Assembly (NCBI GenBank): GCA_943735955.1
Contig: OX030956.1
Location: forward strand, 9,228,445-9,292,444
Source: Piscicola geometra
Lineage: Eukaryota > Annelida > Clitellata > Hirudinida > Piscicolidae
Direction: 5' to 3'
DNA length: 64,000 nt
The notes beneath the pieces are model-generated. The model was not told the DNA's origin, did not search any database, and worked only from the letters and a program-made list of their open reading frames with translations. The position numbers and the translations under genes were made by a program. Below are positions 34,161 through 45,876 of the stretch, one piece after another; positions within the stretch are counted from its first letter, which is position 1; each line of letters begins with the position of its first letter.

Positions 34161-37100
34161 TCATCCATCTCGTGAGATGATGATAGCGCTCTTATATGTT
34201 CTTTGACGGCAGCTTCTAGAGTGGCTCAGCAAACCGATCCTGGATCGACAGTCTCTGCTGCAGCGGCTGCAGGTGAAGTCGGATGGAGGATCGAGAACCT
34301 GATTCTGCTGCTTCAGTTTTCTTCTTTGCCTTCGGGATTCCAGATGTTGCCTGCGTTCTTTCTCGCCCTTCTTGATGCCTTTGTGGACAGTCTGGCGCCA
34401 GCCCCTCCGGTAATCTGCTAGCTCTTCCCATCTGCCAGAGTCGATACCCATAAGTTTGAGGTCGCGTTTGCAGACGTCTTTGAAGCGTAGTTGCGGGCGA
34501 CCAACTGGACGTTGTCCTGTAGCCAACTCGCCATAGAGGATGTCCTTGGGTATGCGACCTTCTTCCATTCACGCACGTGACCCAGCCAGCGTAAACGTCT
34601 TTGGCATAGAAGGAGGTGTATGCTGAGTGAGTTGGCTTGATTGAGTACGGCTGTGTTGGTGACTTTGTCTTGCCATGTTATGCCAAGGATGCGTTGGAGA
34701 CAGCGAGGATGAAAGCTTTCGAGACGATCTTCTTGCCTGGCATAGGTGGTCCAGGTTTCGCTGCCATACAACAGAGTGCTGAAAACGCATGCCTGGTACA
34801 CTTTGAGCTTGGTGTTTCGTATCAGTTGGTTGTTGGTCCATACACGTTTGCTCAATCGGGCCATGACGCTGGCTGCTTTGGCGAGCCTCTTATCAATCTC
34901 AATGTCGAAGGATAGGCTGCTAGTAATGACAGAACTCAAGTATGTGAACTCATCAGTGGCCTCCAGCACCTGATTGTCGATTGTGATTGAGGGTGGAACA
35001 GGAATGTCTTGACCCATGATGTTGGTTTTTTTTATACTGATGGTCAGACCGAATTTCCTGCAAGCCTGAGCAAAGCGATTCATCAGCTGTTGAAGGTGTT
35101 CCTCCGTGTGTGACACCAGGGCCGCATCATCAGCGAACAGCATGTCTCTGATGAGGACAGTGCGAATTTTTGTCTTTGCTCTTAGGCATGCCATGTTCAG
35201 CAGTTTTCCGTCACTTCTGGTGTGTAAATGAACACCTTCGGCAAACTCTTTAAATGCAAAGTTCAACAGCATTGAGAAGAAGATACCGAATAATGTAGGC
35301 GCTAGCACACAACCCTGTTTGACCCCACTCTTGATTATGAAGGATTCTGAAGTCTCCCCATCGTAGCTGACCACACCTTGCGTGTTTTCGTGATAAGAAG
35401 TTGTAATGTTGAGCAGCCGAGGTGGACAGCCGATCTTCTTGAGTAGCCGAAATAGGCCGTTTCTGCTTACGAGGTCGAATGCCTTAGTTAGGTCGATAAA
35501 GGCGATATACAGCGGCATCCGCTGCTCTTTGCACTTTTCCTGGAGCTGACGCACGGAGAAGATCATGTCGATTGTGGATCTTCCTGATCTGAAGCCGCAT
35601 TGCGATTCAGGATACACACGACTTGCTAGGACTTAGAGACGGTTGAGGACAACGCGTGCGAAAGCTTTACCCACGACGCTAAGCAGTGAGATGCCCCTGT
35701 AGTTGTTGCAGTCGCTGCGGTCGCCCTTGCTCTTATACAGGGTGACAATCTTGGCATTATGCATGTTCTGTGGAGCTCTACCTTTTCTCCAACATAGGCA
35801 AAGGAGCTTGTGAAGTGGTTCTATTAGAGACGGTTTACCACATTTGAATATTTTTGGTGGGATGCCATCGTCTCCTGGTGCTATTCCACTCTTTAAGGCA
35901 TCAATAGTTTTGCTGAGTTCGTCCATGGTCGGCTCGACATCCAGCTCTTCCAAGACTGGCAAGTCTTCAATAGCGTCCAGTGCTATCTGAGTCACAGAGT
36001 TTTCTTTGGAATAAAGTTCCAGATAGTGTTCGACCCACCTTGCCATTTGCTTGTCTTTGTCTGTGATGGTCTCTCCTGATTTGGACTTTAAGGGTGCATT
36101 CTTCTTTGCTGACTTGCCTGTTGCTTTTTTGATGCCTTCATACATGCTCTTTACGTTGCCAGCGTCTGACGCTTGTTACTATTCGCCAGTTGAATCCAAT
36201 AGTCATTTGCGCAGCGTTGAGCCGTCTGCTGAGCTTCTCTTCGGGCAGCTTTCAACACTTCGAAGGTGGACTGACTCGGGTCGCGTTTGTATTCAATCAA
36301 TGCCTTTCTTTTGGCGTCAAAAACAGGCTCAAGATCTGCCGCATTCGCTTCGAACCAATCGGTGTTCTTGTGTTCCTTTTTACCATACGTGAGTAAAGCA
36401 GTTCTGAAGATGGTATTTCGGAGCGAGTTCCATCTGACTTCCGCATTAGGCTCTTGGTCGCAGTGTTGCAGCTCCCCCAGTCGATCTATGAACTCCTGGT
36501 TCTTGGCCTGATGGGTGGTCTGATAGGTGTTGATTTTCGGCTGGCATTTCTTCTTGGAAAGGTGGAGCCTCTTGGAGCGCAACTTTATCTTTGACGCGAT
36601 CAGAGAGTGGTCTGTATCGCATTCGGCACTATGGTAAGCTCTGGTGCTGCGGACGTTGTTCAACGAGTTTTGCCTGTTGATGATCAAGTCCAGTTGATGC
36701 CAATGATTTGATCTTGGATGTCTCCAAGACACCTTGTGACATGCTTTGTTCTGGAAGTATGTGTTTGTTAAGCACAGGTTGTGGTAGCAACAGAATTCGA
36801 GTAATCTCTGGCCGTTTTCGTTCATTTTTCTGATGCCATGGTGACCCAGCACATCTGGCCATGAGTCGTGGTCAGAGCCAACACGGGCGTTAAAATCTCC
36901 CAGAAGGTAGAGGTGTTCGGAAGCAGGGACTGTGGCAACAACGCTGCTTAGTTGTTTGTAGAATTGATCTTTAGTCTCGGTGCTGGCTTGCATGGTCGGT
37001 GCATAGGTGCACAGAAGATTAGCAAAGCTAGATGCTGTGAGAAGGCGTAGAGTGAGGATTCTCTCTGTGCCGCGGAAAGGAGGTTCGGAAATACAAAGCA

Positions 37101-37371
37101 GGGTGTTCTTGATGGCGATGCCGACTCCGTGCTCCCTGGTCTCCCCTACTCCTTTTCCCTGCCAAAAGAACGTGTAGTGTTCCAACCTCAAGGATCCAGA
37201 CTCTGGAAGACGCGTTTCCTGTAGGGCTGCAACATCAACGTTTAGTCTATGCAGCTCATGATCAATGACTGCAGTCTTGCGAAGGTCTTCAATCTCACGA
37301 AGGTCATCACTCAGTCCAGTGCGCATAGTACGTACGTTGTAGCTTGCGATACGGAGAGCTGGAATCTCCAT
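34161..37371 (-). pseudogene. RTE-like LINE polyprotein (endonuclease, RT, C-terminal zinc finger), lightly damaged
   Basis: Starts MEIPALRIASYNVRTMRTG at 37371. Endonuclease: VAALQETRLPESG, LLGDFNARVGSD and DTDHSLIASK. RT: GDDGIPPKIFK, NNYRGISLLSVVGK, QCGFRSGRSTIDM, IDLTKAFD, GVKQGCVLAPTLF and the catalytic FADD. Then LRWLGHV, RPVGRPQLRFKDVCKRDLK and a C-terminal finger (TCSRCSRDCRSRIGLLSH). Defects: frameshift near 36148, in-frame TAG at 35635-35633 and a frameshift near 34568. Each may be a single mutation. The RT type and C-terminal finger place it among RTE-like LINEs, but the clade is uncertain. Confidence 0.88.
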
Positions 37372-38179
37372 CTTTTTATATTTGTAGTTGTTTGGCGCGT
37401 GAAGATAACGGCCTGCTTGTTGAGCTGTGCTCTAAGCTCCAGGCACCCACTGAAGCAGGCAGGCCGTGATGGGTAACACCTTATTGACCGGGGGCTGCCC
37501 GGCTTAAGACGGGCGGTAGTTACCATGGGACTGCGAGGGTCCCTCCCACCATTGAAGACAACCCGTGGCGTCCAGCTCTATGCCAATTGAGCAGGGACTT
37601 ATAACCCGTAAACTGCTGTCTTCTTGTTTGTGCTCTTGCCGTAAAGCGAGACTGGAGTGAACCTCTCCAGGGCGCTAGCCTGGGCAAAGCGTGTGGAGGT
37701 CTTGTGCTGCCCAAACAACAGGACCCCCCTCTCGGCTTCGTCGACTTGATCCAAGGGGGTGCAAGCACCACGCTTAGAGCTGACTTGGCTGCAGGAGTTG
37801 CCGGAAGAACATCATAGATGACGATCCACCGCTTTAGGGACTCCGACTCCTGATTTTTCTTGGGATTTACTCCCAAAGCCTTTTCCATGAATGGATAGCC
37901 TGCAAAGCAGCAGCGGTTGGTAGTCAGAGTTTTCCTTCTCCTAGATGGGTTGCCTTCCCGGGCTGACGAGCCCCATCTGCCCGAAGCGACTGGTTTTAAG
38001 GCGTCAGTGACCCGCCTTCGCCCCTTCTCCTGTCAGTAAAAGCAGTTCCGCCGCGATCAGGCCAGGAGTTGGACTTAGTTGTCAGAGGCGGTACTGAGAC
38101 GCACGCCGTGAAGGAGCACTTTATAGGCAGTGGGAGCTTATCCCCACTGCCACCCCTTGGCTAGGACAACCTTGAAACT
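37372..38179 (-). other. GC-rich 5' leader of the RTE-like LINE
   Basis: Untranslated leader upstream of the start at 37371; it probably holds the element's internal promoter. One 122-codon open frame (37888-37520) is present but resembles nothing I know. Confidence 0.55.
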
Positions 38180-38195
38180 AGTTCCAAATATATAA

Positions 38196-38276
38196 ACCTA
38201 TTTATCATCACATTATGCAGGTCCAGGTCCAGTTCCAAATATATGGACCTGCATAATGTGATGATAAATAGGAGTA
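38196..38276. repeat. Inverted duplication at the LINE 5' junction
   Basis: CCTATTTATCATCACATTATG (38196 on) and its reverse complement (to 38274) form long arms around GGTCCAGGTCCAGTTCC. The arm is LINE-B sequence, so a piece of the target was duplicated in inverse orientation next to the RTE-like LINE insertion. Confidence 0.8.
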
Positions 38277-38687
38277 CGGCTAACGATTCTAGCTGCATAA
38301 TTAAAATGGTTTTAAAGTATTTTCAAGTAGATTATAATAGAGTGAATTACAATAGTCAATTCGAGATAGAAAAAGTGCAGAAACTAACATCTTTAAAGAA
38401 GGGTCATCTAAGTAAGGTAATAATTGTCTAATACGTCTGAGATGAAAATAGCAAGATTTAGTAACAAATAGAATTTGGTTTGATAAGGTTAGTTTTGAGT
38501 CAGAAATAAATCCTAAGCTACGACCATGATTAGATGGAACAATAGTATGAGAGGAAAAATTACATGGATTAGTTTACCATTTTTATCAAAAAATATAAGT
38601 TCAAATTTTAGTGGATTCAATTTTAAAGACATTGAGCTAGACCAGTTTTCAATAGATAATAGACATAAACACAGTCATGTGTAGAAG

Positions 38688-38768
38688 ATTCGTTCTGACA
38701 GTCTGTCCTTCATCTGCAGAGCTCATCTGCCTTGTGAAGTAGGTAGCCAGGGGGTGCTTGCAAGCTGT
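38688..38768 (-). pseudogene. RPA12-like zinc-ribbon fragment, copy 2 (partial)
   Basis: Minus-strand reading gives ACKHPLATYFTRQMSSADE and GQTV as in the other copies; the 5' side is cut off by the TTCGG transposon at about 38770. Confidence 0.65.
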
Positions 38769-38779
38769 AACATATCTCA

Positions 38780-39677
38780 TAGTGACCGAAAAACCGAAAT
38801 TTTTATTTATTTATGTAGTTTATCTGTTATATCTGTATCCTCAATCGAACTATTAAGTTCGGGTTCGATTTTCTATTAGATATCTATTAGTTATCGTGGT
38901 TGATTGATTTATGGGTGTCATCAGACTAATTATTCAAATAAGATATACAAGCATCTGGAACAACAATCATGTATTTGAAATTTAAATAAATTGCGATACG
39001 TTCAATGATGATATTTAACAAAACTTTTTTTAAGCAAATTCTATTCTTTAAAACATTTGTTTAAAAAAATGTATTGTCAAAAGTAAGTATCTGTATATCC
39101 TCATTCGAACTCGAATTATTAAGTTTGAGTTCGATTCTCATCTCTATTAGATATCTATTATATATCGTGGTTATTTGATTTATGGGTGACATAAGACTAC
39201 TTGTTCGAATAACATATACAAGCATGTGGAATTCTAGATATCCATTCTTTGAAAAACACTATCTATTATTCAAAGGAATGAGAAGATTTTGCTTCGATTA
39301 ATTCATTCAAAAATAAATTGTGAGAATGTCGTTGAATCTTATTTGGAAGTTTTTTTTACAAAATGTCAGTCTGACTAAAGCAAAGCCTGTTAAAAACTTT
39401 TATTTTTTGTCTTAAAATATACGCTTGTTTAGATTTACTTATTAAACTGGCATTGTCATCGTTAAATACTAATTTTTCATATTTAATAAAAAATTTGAAA
39501 ACATTTCGGCTTCGGTTTTGGCCGAAAATCTGATTACAATTTCGGTTTAATTTCGCTTTTGGCCGAAAATTTATATTCAATTTCGGCTTAATTTCGGTTT
39601 CGGCCGAAAATGGGATTTTAATTTCGGCCTAATTTCGGTTTCGGCCGAAATTAAAATATATGTTTTGTCGGTCTCTA
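38780..39677 (+). mobile_element. TTCGG-palindrome inverted-repeat transposon, copy 2
   Basis: Starts TAGTGACCGAAAAACCG and ends TGTCGGTCTCTA. The right half carries five or more TTTCGGCCGAAA-type palindromes. An internal section (38820-38960) is repeated with divergence at 39085-39240. No transposase. No target duplication is visible. Confidence 0.6.
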
Positions 39678-39956
39678 ATTTATTTAAATAATAATTCAAA
39701 CATTAAATTAATATCACTGTACGTTAGAAAAATTGAGAAAGTTGCTTGAATGTTCACTGTACATTTTCCATTAAGGTGCTAGTGCGAATTGCCGAAATGC
39801 TAATTGCCGAAAGAGTCTAAATATTAAAAAGGCATAATTGCCGAAAGGGATTTTTTTCAACTAGTACGAATTGCCGAATATAAAAAATCTGTAATTTTCA
39901 AATCCAAATTAAATACTTTTTTATTTCATTTTTGGCAATTAAAGATTTCATTATAA

Positions 39957-40004
<48 letters not shown>

Positions 40005-40190
40005 GATATAAGTACTTGGTAATGCAACATAATAGTTAAAACCGTTACTTCAAATATCTTTGGTTAAAACATTGAAAAAATTAATATAAAATTAAATTAA
40101 GTTCATTAATTAATGAATCAATATTATATTAAATTCATCAAATAGGTTATTACACATAGATAAATAAATCGTTTAATATCATTAAATATA
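39678..40190. other. AT-rich DNA with AATTGCCGAAA motifs and (ATT)n
   Basis: Four AATTGCCGAAA-like motifs between 39785 and 39880; a pure (ATT)n run at about 39957-40003. No gene. Confidence 0.6.
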
Positions 40191-41200
40191 TTTCGGCAAT
40201 GTTTTCAAATTATTTATTTATTTTATAATTATCTATTTTAATTTTATAATTATTTATTTATTTTATAATTATCTATTTATTTTATCATTATTAATTTATT
40301 TTATAATTATCTATTTATTTTATAATTATCTATTTATTTTATAATTATTTATTTATTTTATAATTATCTATTTATTTTATAATGATCTATTTATTTTATA
40401 ATTATCTATTTGTTTTATAATTATCATTTATTTTATAATTATCTATTTATTTTATAATTATCTATTTATTTTATAATTATCTATTTATTTTATAATTATT
40501 TATTTATTTTATAATTATCTATTTATTTTATAATTATCTATTTATTTTATAATTATCTCTTTATTTTATAATTATCTATTTATTTTATAATTATCTATTT
40601 GTTTTATAATTATCATTTATTTTATAATTATCTATTTATTTTATAATTATCTATTTATTTTATAATTATCTATTTATTTTATAATTATCTATTTATCTTA
40701 TAATTATCTATTTATTTTATAATTATCCATTTATTTTATAATTATCTATTTATTTCATAATTTTTTAAATATTTTATAATTATCTATTTCATAATTTTTT
40801 AAATATTTTATAATTTTTTCAATATTTTATAATTTTTTCAATATTTTATAATTTTTTAAATATTTTATAATTTTTTCAATATTTTATAATTTTTTAAATA
40901 TTTTATAATTTTTTAAATATTTTATAATTTTTTAAATATTTTATAATTTTTTAAATATTTTATAATTTTTTAAATATTTTATAATTTTTTAAATATTTTA
41001 TAATTTTTTAAATATTTTATAATTTTTTAAATATTTTATACTTTTTTAAATATTGTATAATTTTTTAAATATTTTATAATTTTTTACATATTTTATAATT
41101 TTTTAAATATTTTATAATTTTTTAAATATTTTATAATTTTTTAAATATTTTATAATTTTTTAAATATTTTATAATTTTTTAGATATTTTTTAGATAAATT
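40191..41200. repeat. Two AT minisatellites (about 18 and 19 bp units)
   Basis: 40207-40760: about 30 copies of ATTTATTTTATAATTATCT-like units. 40790-41190: about 20 copies of TTTTTTAAATATTTTATAA. Related arrays occur at 48350-48990 and 50045-50660 inside the element at 48223-51013, so this is probably part of a second copy of it. Confidence 0.9.
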
Positions 41201-41384
41201 TTACAATTTAAAAAAATAATTTGCCATTTATTTTATATTTTTAAACAAATTTATTTATTCCTTTTATAATTTTTTCATTTATTTGAAAAAATTAGTTTTT
41301 TATATTTTTCATTATTTAAAAAATAATTTTTTATTTTATTTTAGCAAAATACCACAAAAAAATAAAGCCCGTTTTAAACTATTT

Positions 41385-41431
41385 TAAGGGGTGAATCGGT
41401 TATGGGGTGAATCGACTGCATCCCCTAAAAA
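41385..41431 (-). mobile_element. End of a GATTCACCCC-type element, copy 2
   Basis: Two GGGGTGAATCG units, then GACTGCATCCC, identical to the right end of the element at 48223-51013. It abuts LINE D sequence (CTAAAAACCGG). The left end was not found. Confidence 0.65.
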
Positions 41432-41515
41432 CCGGTTTTACTAAACAAATTTATTTGAAAACCCTTTTGAATTCGGTAAATGCGCTATAGAAATTGTAGT
41501 GCTTGACTGAGTAAC
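41432..41515 (+). mobile_element. LINE D 3'-end fragment
   Basis: CTAAAAACCGGTTTTACTAAAC then a degenerate hairpin and GCGCTATAGAAAT; matches 52205-52280. Confidence 0.55.
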
Positions 41516-41624
41516 GGGCATGGGATAATGATGAAAGACCCTATTTTGACTTCTTTTTTAGTTTAAATAAAATAAAAATGTATTTCATATATTATAAATA
41601 TTTCAATAAAGTAAAACATTTAGA

Positions 41625-41630
41625 TTTATT
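41625..41630 (-). terminator. Possible poly(A) signal AATAAA for SS18
   Basis: Hexamer on the minus strand about 230 bp after the SS18 stop codon. The DNA is AT-rich, so other signals are possible. Confidence 0.45.
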
Positions 41631-41858
41631 TTTAATGCAAGAATGATATCATTGATGTCTAATACTCCTTAAAGTCAGTCCATGAGTATGATGTGGTAAG
41701 ATATGAAGAAACATTTAGAATGCAGTGTTGAGTGGCAACTCGCGGCATGATTCTCACGAAAGAATCAGACCATCCTTTAACATCAGCCATCCCTCACACA
41801 AGTCTGACACAACACCAAGATGGAACCAATAGACCAAGATGAAATGGTGGCTAGCTAC

Positions 41859-44072
41859 TCAGTAGGGGTTGTGAGGAGGGAAGCCCTGAAACGAAGACGA
41901 AGAGCCAGGGGTGGATGCCTGTGGAGTGGGAGGACCACTAGTCCTGCCACCCGAAGACTGCTGCTGTGTTGCTTGTTGCTGCATGTGTTGTTGTTGTTGT
42001 TGTTGTTGCATGTGGTGCTGCTGCATATGCGCAATGTTACTAGTCGGTGAATTGTTGTGGCTGTTCCACATCGCTTGTTGAGCGGCTATGCCCGGTTGTT
42101 GAGGCGGCTGAGCGACGCTGATGTGAGGAGAGGCGTATGAATTTTGGGGCGGCATATGTGGTTGGTAGCCTCCCATGTGCATTGGGGGCATCTGACGTGG
42201 CATGTATCCTCCGTAAGCATCATGGTTCTGTTGTTGGTAGGAGGGAGGATAGTTGGAAGGTCCAGTTTGTTGGTAGCCCTGATGGTAGTAACCTTGAGCG
42301 TACTGGTGGTTATAGCCCATGAACTGAGGAGGCCCTGCAGTGAAGTGGCTTCAGTCATTGAAAGTTTTATGATTCCTATAATTATTTAAAATAAATATAA
42401 ATTCTAAAATACCGAATGAAAAGTGCGAAAAGGAAATAGAGAGCTAACGAGGAGGCACGCCAGGTTGTGAGATGATGTGTCTCGGAACAGCCATAATCAT
42501 CTGACCACCACCACCACCACCATGCTGTATCATCATTTGAGGGGGTACTTGAGGTGGGTGAGGCGCTTGTGGTTGTTGGGAAGGGTGAGATGGTGGTTGA
42601 GAAAGATGAGGTAGTTGGGCTTGAGATGGGTGTGTTTGGGACAAGTTAGGTTGATGTACTGGGTGTTGAGATGAATGTGAATGCTGTGGTGGCAACTGAG
42701 GGGATGGAGATGGCATCTGAGTGGAGGATTGTGAAGAGGTGATAGTGGGTTGTGGTGAAGTGGTTTGTTGGGGTGTAGATGAGTTGGGTGGTTGTGGTGT
42801 TGTTGCATTCTGTCTCTGTTGTTGCATTATGTGCTGCTGTGGCGACACCATTTGGGGGGGTTGATGGGACATGGAAGAGTAGTTAGGTGTCTGCTGACCC
42901 CCCAGAGGCATACCACTGTATTGAACACTGCTAGGAACTCCTGTGAGAATGATACCTAAATTATTCACCCAACTTATAAAATTGAAAATAAAATTCTTGC
43001 TTTGCCCCATCTAACTAACCAGCTATTTTAATAATTATGTTATCTTAAAAAAACATAGACAAAATAGGGCAATTTGGAAAAGCATTTGACTAACCCTGGT
43101 TCTGAGTGGGCATGCCAGGAGGCAGCGAAGAGTTTAGAGCAGGAGTGCTCATCCCCCCACCCCCATGACCAGGGGCAGACTATCGTATATGTAAAATTAG
43201 TCCGGTAACAACACAAAAAAAAATTAAAAACCATAAATTTTCATGTTAGATAAATTTTAGGCTCACAATACATTTTAATATAACATAAAAGAGATATTTC
43301 AATTAAATAGCAAACACTATAAATAAATTATTCATAAAGTTTTGTACATTTTGACTGCTATCAGCAATGGTAGCTAGGTAGACAAGGTTTCGATGCAGTA
43401 GTTGTTGATATCTGTGATATATGTGCAATAAATACAATGATAATATAGAATGATATAAAAAAATATGTATTTAATATGACTATTTGGTAAAACTGTTTTG
43501 TAAGCCTTGAGAATATTCATAGTCATTAAACTCCTCTTACTATAGTTGATTGACATCTGAATAATCTATTTAAAGTATTTTTAGAAGCAAAATTATTAAT
43601 CAAATTTTAAAAATTAATTATTCTAAGCACAATTTTTAGAATAAGAATAATGCATTTTTAAAAGAATAATTATAGAATAAAATGTAAATGCCAAAGTGGA
43701 GGAGTTTAATGACTAAAAAGAGCTTACAAAACATTTTTACCTGACTGTCACATACTGAAGAGCCTCATTCACTTTTCCTTCTCCTTGGTAGTCCACTATG
43801 GTCTGGATAAAGCCATTGTTTTCATCAAGCATCTGAAATTTTCAATAAAAATAATTGCTTTATTTGTCAATATTTATTATTTCGAATATATGAGCCTGTT
43901 TTGCGTTTTGTCTTTCAATTTGATAATCAAAAAGAATAGTACAATTTAATTATTTTTTAAATAGTTTAATAATGACACTTTCTCATTTTAATAACAGATT
44001 GACCTTTTGTATTGTAGACTGCTTAAGGGCCGGCCTAATTTTTTGTGGATTCTGACTAAATGCTAACGACAT
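41859..44072 (-). CDS. SS18: SS18/CREST family protein, BAF chromatin-remodelling subunit (6 exons)
   Basis: Transcriptional co-activator of SWI/SNF (BAF) complexes, nuclear. Minus-strand exons: 44072-44004, 43832-43756, 43411-43348, 43179-43095, 42940-42449 and 42334-41859; phases agree, giving 420 codons plus stop (human SS18 is 418). Exon 1 gives MSLAFSQNPQKIRPALKQ then STIQK; exons 2-3 complete the SNH domain (LDENNGFIQTIVDYQGEGKV, LHRNLVYLATIADSSQN). The first two exon boundaries fall where I expect them in vertebrate SS18. The rest is Q/P/G/M-rich, with a seven-Gln run and several HMQQQ units, ending GFPPHNPY, like the QPGY domain of the family. Donors are GTCAAT, GTATGT, GTACAA, GTTAGT and GTTAGC. 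The gene appears intact. SS18 and SS18L1 cannot be told apart. Confidence 0.92.
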
Positions 44073-44309
44073 TTTAGCTTTTTATTGCTTGACAAGAATT
44101 CAAAAGCTTTATACGCCTTTGTAAGAAAGAATCAACCGCTCCAAAGACCGAATGAATAATTTAAGAAACATTGACAAGAAATTAATTTAAAAGAAAAATG
44201 TTAATAAAAAATTAATCGAGTTTTTTAGAAACGTTTGAAAAGTTTAACATAAAAATAATTTATAAATGAAATACTAATCAGTTTTACTAGAATTTAAAAA
44301 GAAACTAAC
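44073..44309 (-). promoter_or_regulatory. Upstream region of SS18
   Basis: About 240 bp of unique AT-rich DNA between the SS18 start codon and a SINE; probable 5' UTR or promoter. No motif can be assigned. Confidence 0.35.
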
Positions 44310-44496
44310 GGGATCGCTCATATGGTAGACGTCTTACTTGCAACTCAAAGGTTGCTTGTTCGAATCCTTGACGAGCAACCGTGAACTATCATATACATAG
44401 TGTATATGATGCGGTGTTTGCGACGTATGTATTGGAAGATGTGTACGTCGTGTGGAGTGGCGCCTCTGGCGCATAAGAACCATGATTCTCAGCATG
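44310..44496 (+). mobile_element. tRNA-derived SINE, copy 2 (3' truncated)
   Basis: A box (TCATATGGTAGACG), B box (TGTTCGAATCC) and the GTACGTCGTGTGGAGTGG block in the same order as the other copies. Cut at its 3' side by a hAT-B end at 44497. It lies about 240 bp upstream of SS18, in the opposite orientation. Confidence 0.82.
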
Positions 44497-45022
44497 GGCG
44501 GCGATCCTGGGGGGGTCCTTACCCCAGGACCCCCCACTTTTTTTAGTTGGGGGGTCCACCTTAATAGGGACCTCCCCACTTTTCCTCTTTTTTTCCTCAA
44601 AAATTTCTATTTGGATATGAGCATAATCGTCAACCATGGCATAAAAGTAAATGTTTATACATTAATACATTGTGAATATATGTAGTTATAGTGATAGCTG
44701 TCTAAAACAAAATATTCTTTGCTTGCTTAAATACTCCTTCACCTACTTTTTTATCACTATGGCGTAGGCGGGAATCCTGAGGGGTCCTGGGATCCACCTC
44801 TACAAGAACCCCCTCACTCTTTTAAAAATACAAATTTCTCAACTCATTTTGATACGAGCCTTATCATCAACCATGGAATACAAAATGCTTATACAGTAAT
44901 ACATTGTGAGTATGTATGGGCAGGAATGCTAGGGGGTCCTGGGATCCATCTTATCATGGACACCCCTCAGTTTTTCAAATACAATAATTTTTCAACTCCT
45001 ATCTTAATACAAGCATAATCGT
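44497..45022. mobile_element. Tandem hAT-B terminal units (three)
   Basis: Three head-to-tail units start at about 44497 (GGGCGGCGATCCTGG), 44767 (GGCGGGAATCCTGAG) and 44921 (GGCAGGAATGCTAGG). Each continues with GGGGTCC...GAGC(A/C)TTATCGTCAACCATGG. They equal the right terminal 200-260 bp of hAT-B, inverted. No coding sequence. Confidence 0.75.
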
Positions 45023-45876
45023 CAGGGGCGGCGATCTGCGGAAAATCTTGGGGGGGTCCTCCCCAAGGTTGGAATTAAAGAACCGGTATCGACCAATACA
45101 GTAAAAGCAATACTATTTAGTATTGTTTGCTGTAGTTAAAATTATTTTTGTATCAACTATTAATATTTGTATCACTAAACATTTTTTTAAATTTGATACT
45201 CAATAAAAATACTTTTCTATTGCCACTATAAGCGATTTGAAGAAAAACAATAGCGATTTTAGTACTTTTTATTATTTGTCTTCTATATAATTACAACTAG
45301 CCATCAACCCATCAAATATATTTTATAACATCTTGTTTTCGATTCATTTCTGAGTACAATAGTTTACAAAATTACAAATAGATTTAAATTTGCCGAAGTT
45401 ATAAACAAATTTACATTGGGAGTTTTTTTTGCCCCACAATGTATATTTAGAATCTAAATATACACTGTAGGCAATTTAGATAACATAAAATACCCTCTCT
45501 GCCTGTCCTCCTGCCCTCTCCCCACAGCTCGTTTACTCCAATTTCCAAAAAGACCCCTTCGAATGTCTGACCGACTAGCAAATTCTTCGGCTAGTCTTTT
45601 CAAATCCAGACTGTCAAGTACATCCTGATGTGCATGACAAACGGCCAGGGAATTCAAGAGAGGCTGTGTCATAGGTGCACGCAACCAAGTCTTAAGACGC
45701 CGCAAAGCACTAAAAGATCCTTCTGCAGTACATGACGTTGTGGGGACACAAGCATCAACCTGATCAATCTTTCAACCTAAGGAAACACATCTGGCTTCCG
45801 TGATCATAGCTTGCATTATTTTTTGCGTTTGTGCTAAAGTTCTGTATTCATTCTGGTCTTTAAACATAGTTGATAT
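45023..45876 (-). pseudogene. hAT-B left half with transposase C-terminus
   Basis: Parallel to 9103-9962, beginning CAGGGGCGGCGATCTGCGG. The transposase C-terminal region reads MRRLKTWLRAPMTQPLLN, VCHAHQDVLDSLDLKRLAEE and GLFGNWSKRAVG. It ends abruptly at 45876 and joins another inverted terminal unit. Confidence 0.8.

Larger units (their letters stand above)
34148..38179 (-). mobile_element. Full-length RTE-like LINE, 4032 bp, with 11-bp target duplication
   Basis: AGTTCCAAATA is repeated exactly at 34137-34147 and 38180-38190. The 5' end (38179) has a GC-rich leader of about 800 bp; the 3' end is a short palindrome (CATCTCACGAGATG) followed by AATGCCAACAACCC. It is clearly more GC-rich than its surroundings. 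It holds one long endonuclease-RT reading frame with few defects, so insertion is recent relative to the target. Confidence 0.9.
34029..38770 (-). mobile_element. LINE-B/RPA12 composite repeat, copy 2, split by an RTE-like LINE
   Basis: The 3' part (34029-34147) has the ATCAATCAATC tail and AGCGCTC...GAGCGCT hairpin. The 5' part (38180-38770) has LINE-B reverse transcriptase sequence and then the RPA12-like piece (38688-38768), cut at about 38770. The two halves join at the 11-bp duplication AGTTCCAAATA. Confidence 0.75.

Noticed and set aside
34203..37476. Plus-strand open frames across the RTE-like LINE
   Set aside because: They are antisense to a continuous endonuclease-RT frame with recognised motifs.
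38772..39685. 8-bp target duplication for the TTCGG element
   Set aside because: The flanks (ATATCTCA and ATTTATTT) do not match, so no duplication is claimed.
41820..42389. Plus-strand open frames over the last SS18 exon
   Set aside because: Antisense shadows of the Gln-rich coding exon; spliced SS18 reading is in phase through all six exons.
42533..42808. His/Asn-rich frame opposite phase to SS18
   Set aside because: It overlaps the large Q/P-rich SS18 exon in another frame and has no splice support.
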